From an uncultured Lachnospiraceae bacterium (GTDB lineage: Bacteria; Bacillota; Clostridia; Lachnospirales; Lachnospiraceae), in contig CAJUED010000031.1 of assembly GCA_910585075.1 (NCBI GenBank), positions 3,862-45,869 on the forward strand: DNA of 42,008 nucleotides. The letters run 5' to 3'. Under the pieces are notes generated by a model, which was not told the DNA's origin, made no database searches, and worked only from the letters and a program-made list of their open reading frames with translations. Position 1 is the first letter of the stretch. Every line of letters starts with the position of its first letter. Positions 1 through 6,579 of this stretch are shown here, piece by piece. The translations under genes and the position numbers were made by a program.

Positions 1-1
1 G

Positions 2-193
2 ATTCGTACGGCATCTGAACCAATCAGTATAGTGTTTGGAATCCCTACCAGAGTCGTCAATTCAGTGAACAATTATTCCGTTATATGCATAGATGAGAGT
101 GGAAAAACAGTTGTGTTTTCCGATATGGATACTGATGACAATACTATTACAATACAAACGAACGTATTTGGAACATACATGATAGTATATTAG
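2..193 (+). CDS. C-terminal fragment of a probable surface/exported repeat protein
   Basis: Only the last 63 residues are in the window, read in frame 2 to the TAG at 191-193. The fragment is rich in beta-type residues and Asp/Thr/Val and ends in FGTYMIVY. That kind of ending is common at the C-terminus of large secreted or cell-wall repeat proteins of Lachnospiraceae, where the final domain closes with a phrase like FSTYVLVY. No sortase signal, membrane segment or enzyme motif is visible in the part present. A terminator hairpin follows 57 bases after the stop, so this is the end of a transcription unit. The family assignment is recollection of a pattern, and the function is unknown because the body of the protein is outside the window. 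Confidence 0.6.
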   Translation: MRTASEPISIVFGIPTRVVNSVNNYSVICIDESGKTVVFSDMDTDDNTITIQTNVFGTYMIVY

Positions 194-250
194 CTCGGTT
201 TTTATAAGCTATAATTAACAAATGTGATTTCTAAATGTAATAACCGAATG

Positions 251-290
251 AAAAAGCAACTTTGACCATTTGATGGGAAGTTGCTTTTTT
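251..290 (+). terminator. Rho-independent terminator after the surface-protein fragment
   Basis: AAAAAGCAACTT at 251-262 pairs perfectly with AAGTTGCTTTTT at 279-290 across a 16-base loop, and the 3' arm ends in a T run. It lies just downstream of the stop at 193. The A-rich 5' arm means it could also work for the opposite strand. Confidence 0.85.
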
Positions 291-722
291 GAATGTGCTT
301 TGTGCGGCACACGTTTCCAAAGGGGAAAGTTCCGGCTTATTTTTTAGAAATATATTCATCCTGCAAACTGAAAGGAACAATTTTTTTCAAATTTAAATCT
401 TAAAAAGGGGTATTTTTTCAGATTCAAATTTGAAAAGTGTCTGTTTTTTAAAATTAAATTTTAAATTTGAAATCAAGTTTAATATTTTTGGATGAATTTT
501 TGACGATTTTTATAAGCTTAGCTGGATGTTTTTTTATAAAAGCCCATTTTTGCGTTATATGTAGCAAAAAAATAAAAATAAATGTTGTCATATTTCCATT
601 GGGTGGACGTATTAAAAAAGCATTATATTGTGCGAGAGATTATTAGTATGGCATTATTGAAAGTATTAGAAATTATGCAGAAGGACAGAGGATATTTTCA
701 TAGTTCATTCTATACAAGAGAA

Positions 723-756
723 AAAGCAGACCTATAATATTGTCTGCTTTATCGTT
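723..756 (+). terminator. Terminator-like hairpin
   Basis: AAAGCAGAC at 723-731 pairs with GTCTGCTTT at 742-750 around an AT-rich loop and is followed by a short T-rich tail. A 29-codon open frame (648-737) runs into its 5' arm, but I do not regard that frame as an established gene. Confidence 0.6.
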
Positions 757-886
757 TTATCGTATATTAAAAATAGCATACTTTTAGCTTACTTTTCAAG
801 ATAAGTGATATGATGTCCGCATAAATACTTGTTTTTCTAGGTTAAAAATGTGGTTCGAATCCTCTAACGCGCGTTTGGTTAAGGTC

Positions 887-926
887 GCGGAAATGCTGAT
901 AAATACAGCGTTTCCGCTATCTTTTT
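887..926 (+). terminator. Terminator-like hairpin
   Basis: GCGGAAATGCTG at 887-898 pairs with CAGCGTTTCCGC at 906-917 with one bulge/mismatch, followed by TATCTTTTTG. It is a good intrinsic terminator. No gene is visible directly upstream, only the T-arm-like string at 852-862. Confidence 0.65.
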
Positions 927-1136
927 GTATATCAAGAGTTAGAGGTTCTTACATACTTTTACATACTTTGCGCAAAAAAGTTAAATAATTTGCTTTAAAT
1001 TCGTTTTAAAATGGTGTTTACAGGTTAATTTGCCTATATATCATAATACATACTGATGTAAATAATGATGCTTTAGAAGTTCTTATATTTATATGGTAGT
1101 TGGCGTAGCGGGCAGGGGAAGTTCTCCTGCCCGGGT

Positions 1137-1833
1137 TTACGAATTTCTCCAGTACAATTCTACTTTAACCACAGCATCTGCCTGGCTGAGATTATTTTTC
1201 TCTATCAGCAGTGCTATTGTGTCTTCTTTTTCCATATGCAAATATTGGCAAAGCTGAACAGAGGATTCTATTATTTTCTCATTTATTTCATCTTTAAATG
1301 TTTCTTTTGCTTTTTGTACTGCCATTTCAGTTTCCTGCATTAGTATTTCAGCTTTTTGTATTGCCATTTCAGCCTTTTGTACTGCCATTTCAGCTTTCTG
1401 CTCAGCCATTTCGGCCTTCTGCTCAGCTATTTTTGCCCTTTTTTCCGCCGCCTTTCTTTGCCTGCGTTCTTCTTGTATATCCATTTTTTCCATGTTCTCA
1501 AATAAATATCCCATATTTCTGTCCTTCACTTTCTGTACACATTCTGCTGCGTCATTTACAGGCATGTTCATTTTAATGCAAAGGCTCCAGATGGTGGAGG
1601 CAATGATATCAAGTACGTGGGAGGGTGCTTTCGATACAATTTCGGAAATTATGCTCTATCAGCGATACCAGATACATTTGTGAAGCAACCCCTTTTCGAT
1701 GCAGTCGTATCCTTTTTACCGTGTCCGTCTCAAAGGAATAAGATAGCATGAATAGAAGAACTATGCAAGCAGAATTTACTTCCATATATGATGGCAAGTG
1801 TAAAGTACTGGCTGAACTGTTACAAATGTACAT
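1137..1833 (-). pseudogene. Decayed Rpn-family (PD-(D/E)XK nuclease/transposase-like) gene
   Basis: The longest intact piece is 1137-1571 (144 codons): a DAAECVQKVKDRNMGYLFENMEKM stretch, then a heptad-like tandem repeat of QKAEMA-type units, then a short helical tail. Reading the same frame upstream past its first ATG gives VSKAPSHVLDIIASTIWSL, a phrase I recognise from the C-terminal half of Lachnospiraceae Rpn proteins. It is then blocked by stops. A different frame just upstream contains LVSLIEH, typical of the Rpn nuclease core. The order therefore fits one gene with a large internal deletion and a frameshift. Rpn proteins promote recA-independent recombination, but this copy lacks most of the nuclease domain and should be inactive. 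The 21-bp coding repeats at 1310-1440 are a recombination-prone low-complexity tract. The exact 5' limit is uncertain. Confidence 0.7.
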
Positions 1834-1884
1834 TTTTGAGGACAGATTAAAACCTTCTTGAAGCCACAGAGAAAGAGTGATAGA

Positions 1885-1917
1885 ATAGACTGAAAAAATG
1901 GAAATAAATTTCCGGAG
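1885..1917 (+). repeat. Copy A of a short dispersed repeat (shorter, diverged)
   Basis: ATAGACTGAAAAAATGGAAATAAATTTCCGG-type sequence. It matches the 5' half of the repeats at 2512-2555 and 35120-35164 but lacks their GCCGGCGG part. Here it lies in non-coding DNA upstream of mscL, whereas the other two copies straddle stop codons. Confidence 0.55.
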
Positions 1918-2067
1918 ATTTTTTAATCATACAAATTTGAGCTGGCGCCATTGTATACTGGGTATATATTATATTCGCGAGCTATAGGGAGCGTGAAGGG
2001 TTAAACGATTTGCCGGAAACGAAAGAAAAAGCGAAGCTGCCGGAGCTAGCAGCATGGAGGAGTACGA

Positions 2068-2520
2068 ATGAAAGAATTTTTTAAGGAATTTAAGAAATTT
2101 ATTTCAAAGGGAAATGTGATAGATATGGCGGTAGGTATCATTATCGGCAGCGCCTTCACCGCAATCGTAAATTCACTGGTAAACGACGTTATGATGCCGC
2201 TGTTATCCATACTTACAGGGGGATTAGATTTTACGGCGCTCCGTATTGTTTTAGGGGAAGGCGAGGGTGCGGCTACTTTAAATTATGGTGCGTTCATAGC
2301 GGCCGTTATCAATTTCTTGTTAATAGCATTTGTTATTTTTACTATGATTAAAGCGATGAACAAGCTTTCAAGGAAGAAGGCGGAGGCTCATAAAGAAGAA
2401 GCGCCCAAAAAGAAGGTCTGTCCTTTTTGCAAGGAGGAGGTGGCAGCCGACGCGGTCAGATGTCCCCACTGTACATCCGAGCTGGTGGAAGACGGCCTGA
2501 TTTATGAAGAAATAGACTGA
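2068..2520 (+). CDS. mscL: Large-conductance mechanosensitive channel MscL with C-terminal zinc ribbon
   Basis: MscL is a homopentameric inner-membrane channel that opens under membrane tension and releases solutes during hypo-osmotic shock. The N-terminal amphipathic helix (MKEFFKEFKKFISKG) is followed by TM1 (about 16-42, with the small-residue gate region AVGIIIGSAFTAIVNS), a periplasmic loop and TM2 (about 70-93). After the usual cytoplasmic end there is an added zinc-ribbon-like tail with two CPxC knuckles (Cys118/Cys121 and Cys132/Cys135), so at 150 aa it is a little longer than typical MscL. The start is supported by TGGAGG seven bases upstream. It stands alone, and its stop codon falls inside a dispersed repeat. 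Identity is near certain. What the ribbon binds is unknown. Confidence 0.96.
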   Translation: MKEFFKEFKKFISKGNVIDMAVGIIIGSAFTAIVNSLVNDVMMPLLSILTGGLDFTALRIVLGEGEGAATLNYGAFIAAVINFLLIAFVIFTMIKAMNKLSRKKAEAHKEEAPKKKVCPFCKEEVAADAVRCPHCTSELVEDGLIYEEID

Positions 2521-2555
2521 AAAAGCAGAAATAAATTTGCGAGGGCCGGCGGCAT
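2512..2555 (+). repeat. Copy B of the dispersed repeat, overlapping the mscL stop codon
   Basis: ATAGACTGAAAAAGCAGAAA followed by TAAATTTGCGAGGGCCGGCGGCAT. It is nearly the same as 35120-35164, and both copies begin inside the last codons of a gene and give the C-terminal residues Ile-Asp-stop. Confidence 0.7.
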
Positions 2556-2629
2556 ATAAGATTAGAGTGTCGGAAAGATTTCAGGAAATAGTTGTGCGGC
2601 CTCAGGCAGCATGTTTAAAGGTGTAAGAA

Positions 2630-3469
2630 ATGGAAATAACATATGGTTCACAAAAGAAAATTGCAGCAATCAATGATTTGACCGGCTATGGAAGATGCGC
2701 GCTTACAGTATCCATGCCGGTTATTTCACATATGAAAATTCAGTGCTGCCCGGTTCCCACTTCCATTTTATCCAATCATACGGGATATGAGGAATATTTT
2801 TTTGATGATTATACGGACAGGCTCCCTGAGTATCTTGCCATGTGGAAGAAGCTGGGACTTACCTTTGACGGTATTATGTCCGGCTTTTTAGGTTCAAAGG
2901 GCCAGATTGCCATGGTGGAGGAGTTCATCAGGCAGTTTCGAAGGAAGGATACGATTGTGGTGATTGACCCGGTGATGGGGGACAATGGAACGATTGCAGG
3001 AACTTACACGGAGGAGATGTGCAGGGAAATGCGAAAGCTGGTGTCCCTTGCGGATATCGTGACGCCCAATCTGACGGAGGCATGTAAGCTGACGGACACG
3101 CCTTACCGGGAAAAGGGCTGGAGGCGGAGGGAGCTCTCCGAGATGGCGGCAAAGCTTAGGGCCATGGGACCTGAAAAAGTAGTTATCACGGGGATACCAC
3201 AGGGCAGATTTATCGCAAATTTTTTGGAGCAGGAGAAGGAGGAGCCTATGCTGCTTCGGACCTGCCGGGAGGGCACGGAGCGGTGCGGGACAGGAGATTT
3301 GTTTGCCGCGATTGTGGCGGCGGATGCGGTAAACGGAGTTCCTTTTGAAAAATCTGTGCGAAAGGCATCCGGCTTTGTAAAAAAATGCATGATAAAATCC
3401 ATGGAGATGGGAATTGACCGGAAGAACGGGGTGTGTTTTGAAGAAATACTGCATCTTCTGAAGGTTTAG
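2630..3469 (+). CDS. Pyridoxamine/pyridoxal kinase-like protein (PfkB/ribokinase superfamily)
   Basis: Predicted to phosphorylate vitamin B6 vitamers with ATP in the cytoplasm, salvaging them to PLP precursors. The 279-aa length is usual for the family. The N-terminus (AINDLTGYGRCALTVSMPVI) and HTGYEEYFFDD are typical of the PdxY/PdxK group in Clostridia. VIDPVMGDNG and VTPNLTEA are the conserved nucleotide-binding region, and GTGD at 220-223 supplies the anion hole and catalytic Asp223. No good SD is visible (GGTGTAAGAA precedes the ATG), but no other start keeps the conserved N-terminus. Related hydroxymethylpyrimidine kinases (ThiD) share the fold, but the TGYGRCALTV phrase favours the B6 kinases. 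It lies between mscL and cls with no obvious operon partner. Confidence 0.88.
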   Translation: MEITYGSQKKIAAINDLTGYGRCALTVSMPVISHMKIQCCPVPTSILSNHTGYEEYFFDDYTDRLPEYLAMWKKLGLTFDGIMSGFLGSKGQIAMVEEFIRQFRRKDTIVVIDPVMGDNGTIAGTYTEEMCREMRKLVSLADIVTPNLTEACKLTDTPYREKGWRRRELSEMAAKLRAMGPEKVVITGIPQGRFIANFLEQEKEEPMLLRTCREGTERCGTGDLFAAIVAADAVNGVPFEKSVRKASGFVKKCMIKSMEMGIDRKNGVCFEEILHLLKV

Positions 3470-3587
3470 GGTTTATGGTCAACCCGATACGGGGGGCCCG
3501 ATATGACAACTGTCTGCATATGATGATTTGTGATAAATAGTCACAAATTGCTCCGGCGCAAAGCGCTCCGGAATGGAGGTACAAATT

Positions 3588-5135
3588 ATGAATCGATTTA
3601 TAAAATGTCTGTTTAGAATTGTATTTGGCCGTACACTGATTATCATTTTGATGGTACTTTTGCAGGTGCTGGTACTTCTTGGCAGTTTCCTGGGACTGCG
3701 GAGTTATTTCCCTTTTATCTGGGAGAGTATGAACCTGCTGGGAGCGTTTCTGATTATTTTTATTATCAACAGAGACGAGCCCGCCGAGTTTAAGCTAAGC
3801 TGGATTATACCTATCTGCCTGTTCCCTGTGCTGGGGGCGCTTATTTATATTTTTATTATGGGAAATTTCAGTGCAATCGGCTTGAAGACCAAGCTGGGCA
3901 GGCGCATGAAAGAAACGGATGGACTTCTGTATCTGGACAAAAAGACAGAGGTGGCCATTGAGGGCAGCACTACACAGCTTAAGGGGTTTGCACATTATAT
4001 GGCGAATACCGCAGGATTTCCTGCATATCATAATTCCACAGCGGTTTATTATCCTCTTGGGGAAGATAAATTTGCGGATCTGCTCGCGGAGCTTAAGAAG
4101 GCGGAAAAATTTATTTTTTTAGAGTATTTTATCATTGAGCCGGGCGTCATGTGGAATGGGATTCTTGATGTTTTAAAGGAAAAGGCCAAAGCGGGCGTGG
4201 AGGTAAGGGTCATGTACGACGGTATGTGCTCTATCATGCTGCTTCCTTATTGGTATCCGCGTAAACTGAAACAGTATGGGATTAAGGCAAAAATGTTTGC
4301 GCCTATCGTTCCCTTTTTATCCACCTCCCAGAACAACCGGGATCACAGGAAAATTGTGGTGATTGACGGGAAGGTTGCCTTTACGGGCGGTGTAAATCTG
4401 GCGGACGAATATATCAATGAGGTGGTGAAGTACGGCCACTGGAAGGATGTATCCGTGAAAATTACCGGAGATGCGGTGCGCAGCTTTACGGTAATGTTCC
4501 TGCAGATGTGGAACCTTTCTGAGAAAGGGGAGGGGGAATATGAGAAATACCTGAAAAATATCACCTTTGAAAAGCCGCCGGTTTCCGATGGATTTGTGAT
4601 TCCCTATGGAGAGACGCCCACCAGAAGCACAGAAGTGGGAAAGACAGTTTATTCCTCCATTTTTAACAGCGCTTCCAAATATGTGCATATTATAACGCCT
4701 TACTTTATTATAGACAGAGAATTTTTGGACTGTATGCGCTATGCGGCCCGCAGGGGTGTGGAGGTAGTCATGATATTGCCCCATATTCCGGATAAAAAAG
4801 TGGTTTTTTATATTGCAAGGACCTTCTACCCGGAGCTTTTAGAGGCCGGGATAAAGGTTTACGAGTACACGCCGGGATTCGTGCATGCCAAGGTTTTTGT
4901 CTCGGATGACATCAGCGCTACGGTGGGTACCATTAATCTGGACTACAGAAGCTTTTACCATCATTTTGAGTGCGGCGCGTACTTTTATGATAATTCCGTG
5001 GTGGCAAAGATTGAGGAGGATTTCCAGGCGACGCTGTTAAAATGTCAGGAGGTTACTTTGGAGTATTATTGGAAACTGCCTTTGTATCAGAAGATAGTGG
5101 GGAGGACTTCCAGGCTGTTGGCGCCTCTGTTATAA
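3588..5135 (+). CDS. cls: Cardiolipin synthase (phospholipase D family)
   Basis: Condenses two phosphatidylglycerol molecules to cardiolipin and glycerol at the membrane. Two or three hydrophobic segments at the N-terminus (residues about 1-85) anchor the protein. Two HKD phospholipase D motifs follow: His253/Lys255/Asp260 (DHRKIVVIDGKVAFTGG) and His433/Lys435/Asp440 (HAKVFVSDD...GTINLD). The 515-aa length is normal for bacterial Cls. I chose the ATG at 3588 because TGGAGGT lies 8-14 bases before it. An in-frame ATG at 3573 is part of that same ribosome site and is unlikely to be used. The next gene starts about 35 bases after the stop, so co-transcription is possible. Confidence 0.95.
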   Translation: MNRFIKCLFRIVFGRTLIIILMVLLQVLVLLGSFLGLRSYFPFIWESMNLLGAFLIIFIINRDEPAEFKLSWIIPICLFPVLGALIYIFIMGNFSAIGLKTKLGRRMKETDGLLYLDKKTEVAIEGSTTQLKGFAHYMANTAGFPAYHNSTAVYYPLGEDKFADLLAELKKAEKFIFLEYFIIEPGVMWNGILDVLKEKAKAGVEVRVMYDGMCSIMLLPYWYPRKLKQYGIKAKMFAPIVPFLSTSQNNRDHRKIVVIDGKVAFTGGVNLADEYINEVVKYGHWKDVSVKITGDAVRSFTVMFLQMWNLSEKGEGEYEKYLKNITFEKPPVSDGFVIPYGETPTRSTEVGKTVYSSIFNSASKYVHIITPYFIIDREFLDCMRYAARRGVEVVMILPHIPDKKVVFYIARTFYPELLEAGIKVYEYTPGFVHAKVFVSDDISATVGTINLDYRSFYHHFECGAYFYDNSVVAKIEEDFQATLLKCQEVTLEYYWKLPLYQKIVGRTSRLLAPLL

Positions 5136-5169
5136 GGATGTTGCTGAGAAAGAAAGGGGATGTGCTTTT

Positions 5170-5556
5170 GTGCGGGGAATTTTATATGACGCTACGAAAA
5201 TAAAGGTCTGCGAAGCTTTTTATGAGATATGCGATTATGCGGAGCTTACCCGGGACTGGGCGGATGGGCTGTGGCCGGATATTTTGTCAAACGGTCAGCT
5301 TTACAGGGAGTTTATTTACTATATAGAGCATCACACTTTTCTGGACGAAATGAAGGTGTGCGGGTATTCTCTGTGCGATTTGTATGTCTGGCAGATGAAC
5401 CGATATAATCTGATTAAGGACACGGGGAAAAATTCAAGAACCTGTAACAAAGAAAAAATGGCAATTCAGGCTTTCGGGACAATGGCGGAACTGCTGAAAA
5501 ACCCCGAGGAGTACCGGAAAAGACTGGACTATGGCCAGGGGACGGATAAGCTTTAG
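5170..5556 (+). CDS. Conserved-type small protein of unknown function
   Basis: 128 aa, read from a GTG at 5170 with AAAGGGGA about seven bases upstream. The protein is mixed alpha-helical, rich in Tyr, Trp and acidic residues (EICDYAELTRDWADGLWPDI, LYVWQMNRYNLIKD), and has no signal peptide, membrane helix or recognisable catalytic motif. I recall similar stand-alone proteins in Lachnospiraceae genomes but no assigned function. It sits 35 bases after cls and 33 bases before the HAAS-like gene, all on one strand, so the three may share a transcript. Codon use looks like that of its neighbours. Confidence 0.75.
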   Translation: MRGILYDATKIKVCEAFYEICDYAELTRDWADGLWPDILSNGQLYREFIYYIEHHTFLDEMKVCGYSLCDLYVWQMNRYNLIKDTGKNSRTCNKEKMAIQAFGTMAELLKNPEEYRKRLDYGQGTDKL

Positions 5557-5588
5557 GAAATAAATCAGTACAGGCGGGAGAGGATCAT

Positions 5589-5936
5589 TTGACAAAGCAG
5601 GAATTTTTAACGGAACTTCAAAGAACTTTAAATGGGAGAATGGGAAGCCGGGAGGCGGCGTCTCACATATCCTATTATCAGGAATACATAGAGATAGCGG
5701 TGCGCAAAGGAGAAAATGAGGCGGAAGTCATAGAAAAGCTTGGAAGCCCGCGGCTGCTTGGAAAAAATATCGGGGACGCCTTTGAGAGAATGGAGCGGAA
5801 GTCCTCCCGTAAGCAGCGGGCTGCCGGATATGGGCTTCAGGCGTTGAAATACGGAGGGCTCATAGGAAGAAGGTGTATGCAGACCGGCTCGGAAGCCTTA
5901 AGAAGGGCAAAAGACTGGTTTAACAATTTAAAATAG
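5589..5936 (+). CDS. DUF1700/HAAS-domain-like small protein
   Basis: 115 aa starting at TTG 5589 behind GGGAGAGG. The N-terminal half (MTKQEFLTELQRTLNG, then SYYQEYIEIAVRKGENEAEVIEKLGSP) is the helical pattern of the DUF1700/HAAS family: a short cytosolic module with the signature of a sequence like E(A/V)I..LG.P that usually precedes membrane helices or works with PadR-type regulators. Here the membrane part is missing and the C-terminus is a basic, Arg/Lys-rich tail ending in KDWFNNLK. No PadR gene is next door. Function is unknown, possibly an adaptor. A perfect hairpin at 5973-6000 follows. Confidence 0.75.
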   Translation: MTKQEFLTELQRTLNGRMGSREAASHISYYQEYIEIAVRKGENEAEVIEKLGSPRLLGKNIGDAFERMERKSSRKQRAAGYGLQALKYGGLIGRRCMQTGSEALRRAKDWFNNLK

Positions 5937-5972
5937 GTATCAGTGAAGCTAAAGGCGGAACTGATACAAATA

Positions 5973-6000
5973 GTAAAGCCTGTCATAAGACAGGCTTTAC
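5973..6000 (+). terminator. Perfect 12-bp hairpin after the cls cluster
   Basis: GTAAAGCCTGTC (5973-5984) and GACAGGCTTTAC (5989-6000) form a perfect stem with a four-base loop. There is no T tract after it, so it may act as an mRNA 3'-end stabiliser or a weak terminator rather than a canonical one. Confidence 0.6.
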
Positions 6001-6310
6001 AGGGGAGTATAAATAATTAATATAAGGGTTGCAAACGAAATTTGAAGGGTTTTCTCGTCTGCAAATACATTATAGCGTATATTTTTAATTTATGCAATGT
6101 TAAATTAGGCCAAACTGATGCTGGAAGCGGTAATAAAATTGTGCAAATCAGACAATGAAAGCACATTTTATGCACCGCTTCTTTATTGTGAAAAACTGAT
6201 AAAAAAGTAGTGCGATATTTTTATATAATTACCAAATTTTGGAAGAATAAAAGAAGCGGAAAAGGAAAATAATACTCTTGTAACCTAAAGAATTCAGGAG
6301 GAAACAAATT
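6001..6310. other. AT-rich leader region of the Asn/Gln-rich gene
   Basis: No coding sequence is evident. A TATAAT-like box at 6224-6229 (with a poor -35) would place transcription about 75 bases upstream of the ATG at 6311. AGGAGG lies directly before that ATG. Confidence 0.4.
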
Positions 6311-6469
6311 ATGTCTAAGAATGATTATCAGAACAACCAGAACAACCAGAATCAGAACAACCAGAACCAGAACAGCCAGAATCAGAACAGCCAGAACAGC
6401 CAGAACAGCCAGAAGAACAGTTCTTCTTCTAACTGCAAGGACAACAACAAAAAGAACAACGAGTTCTAA
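6311..6469 (+). CDS. Tiny Asn/Gln-rich low-complexity protein
   Basis: 52 aa, start supported by CAGGAGGAAACAAATT before the ATG. After MSKNDYQ the protein is almost only Asn, Gln and Ser in NQN/NSQ units (residues about 7-38), followed by SSSSNCKDNNKKNNEF with one cysteine. The DNA is a tandem array of AACAACCAG/AACAGCCAG-like 9-bp units, so its length is prone to change by slippage. It has its own terminator (6505-6533) and a plausible own promoter, which argues that it is a real single-gene unit. The composition resembles prion-like or disordered proteins. No function can be assigned. The opposite strand has a long hydrophobic open frame that is only the complement of this repeat. Confidence 0.8.
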   Translation: MSKNDYQNNQNNQNQNNQNQNSQNQNSQNSQNSQKNSSSSNCKDNNKKNNEF

Positions 6470-6504
6470 CTGGATTTGGAAAGAATGTTCAAAAAATGTT
6501 CCTG

Positions 6505-6533
6505 AAAGAGCCGGCCATGTGGCCGGCTCTTTT
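6505..6533 (+). terminator. Strong terminator of the Asn/Gln-rich gene
   Basis: AAAGAGCCGGCC (6505-6516), loop ATGT, GGCCGGCTCTTTT (6521-6533): a perfect 12-bp GC-rich stem with T tail. It may also serve the converging regulator gene on the - strand. Confidence 0.9.
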
Positions 6534-6534
6534 A

Positions 6535-6574
6535 CATCAATAAGCCGACACGCGAAGCGAGGCGGTGTTTGATG
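6535..6574 (+). repeat. Dispersed palindromic repeat, copy 1
   Basis: CATCAATAAGCCGACACGC, GAA loop, GCGAGGCGGTGTTTGATG. The ends CATCAA/TTGATG are exact inverted repeats and the centre CGC-GAA-GCG closes a hairpin. Copies occur at 30381-30419 and 39414-39453 and inverted at 39279-39317. This one lies between the terminator and the stop of the response-regulator gene. Confidence 0.8.
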
Positions 6575-6579
6575 CAATT

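Larger units (their letters stand above)
291..1136. other. Gene-poor AT-rich stretch
   Basis: I see no convincing gene here. It holds A/T-rich runs (about 380-600), two terminator-like hairpins (723-750 and 887-917), a tRNA T-arm-like string GGTTCGAATCC at 852-862 with no matching tRNA body, and a short direct repeat of TTACATACTTT near 950-970. The mix of T-arm remnant, terminator and low GC is what an old integration scar next to a tRNA would leave, but no integrase gene accompanies it. Confidence 0.5.

Noticed and set aside
648..737. 29-codon frame MALLKVLEIMQKDRGYFHSS...
   Set aside because: No clear ribosome site, very short, and it runs into the arm of a terminator-like hairpin; not enough to call a gene.
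851..875. Possible tRNA gene from the GGTTCGAATCC string
   Set aside because: The flanking bases do not form a T stem, acceptor stem, anticodon arm or D arm, so it is at best a remnant.
6221..6577. 118-codon hydrophobic Val/Leu-rich frame on the - strand
   Set aside because: It is the complement of the AACAACCAG-type repeat of the Asn/Gln-rich gene and has no ribosome site.
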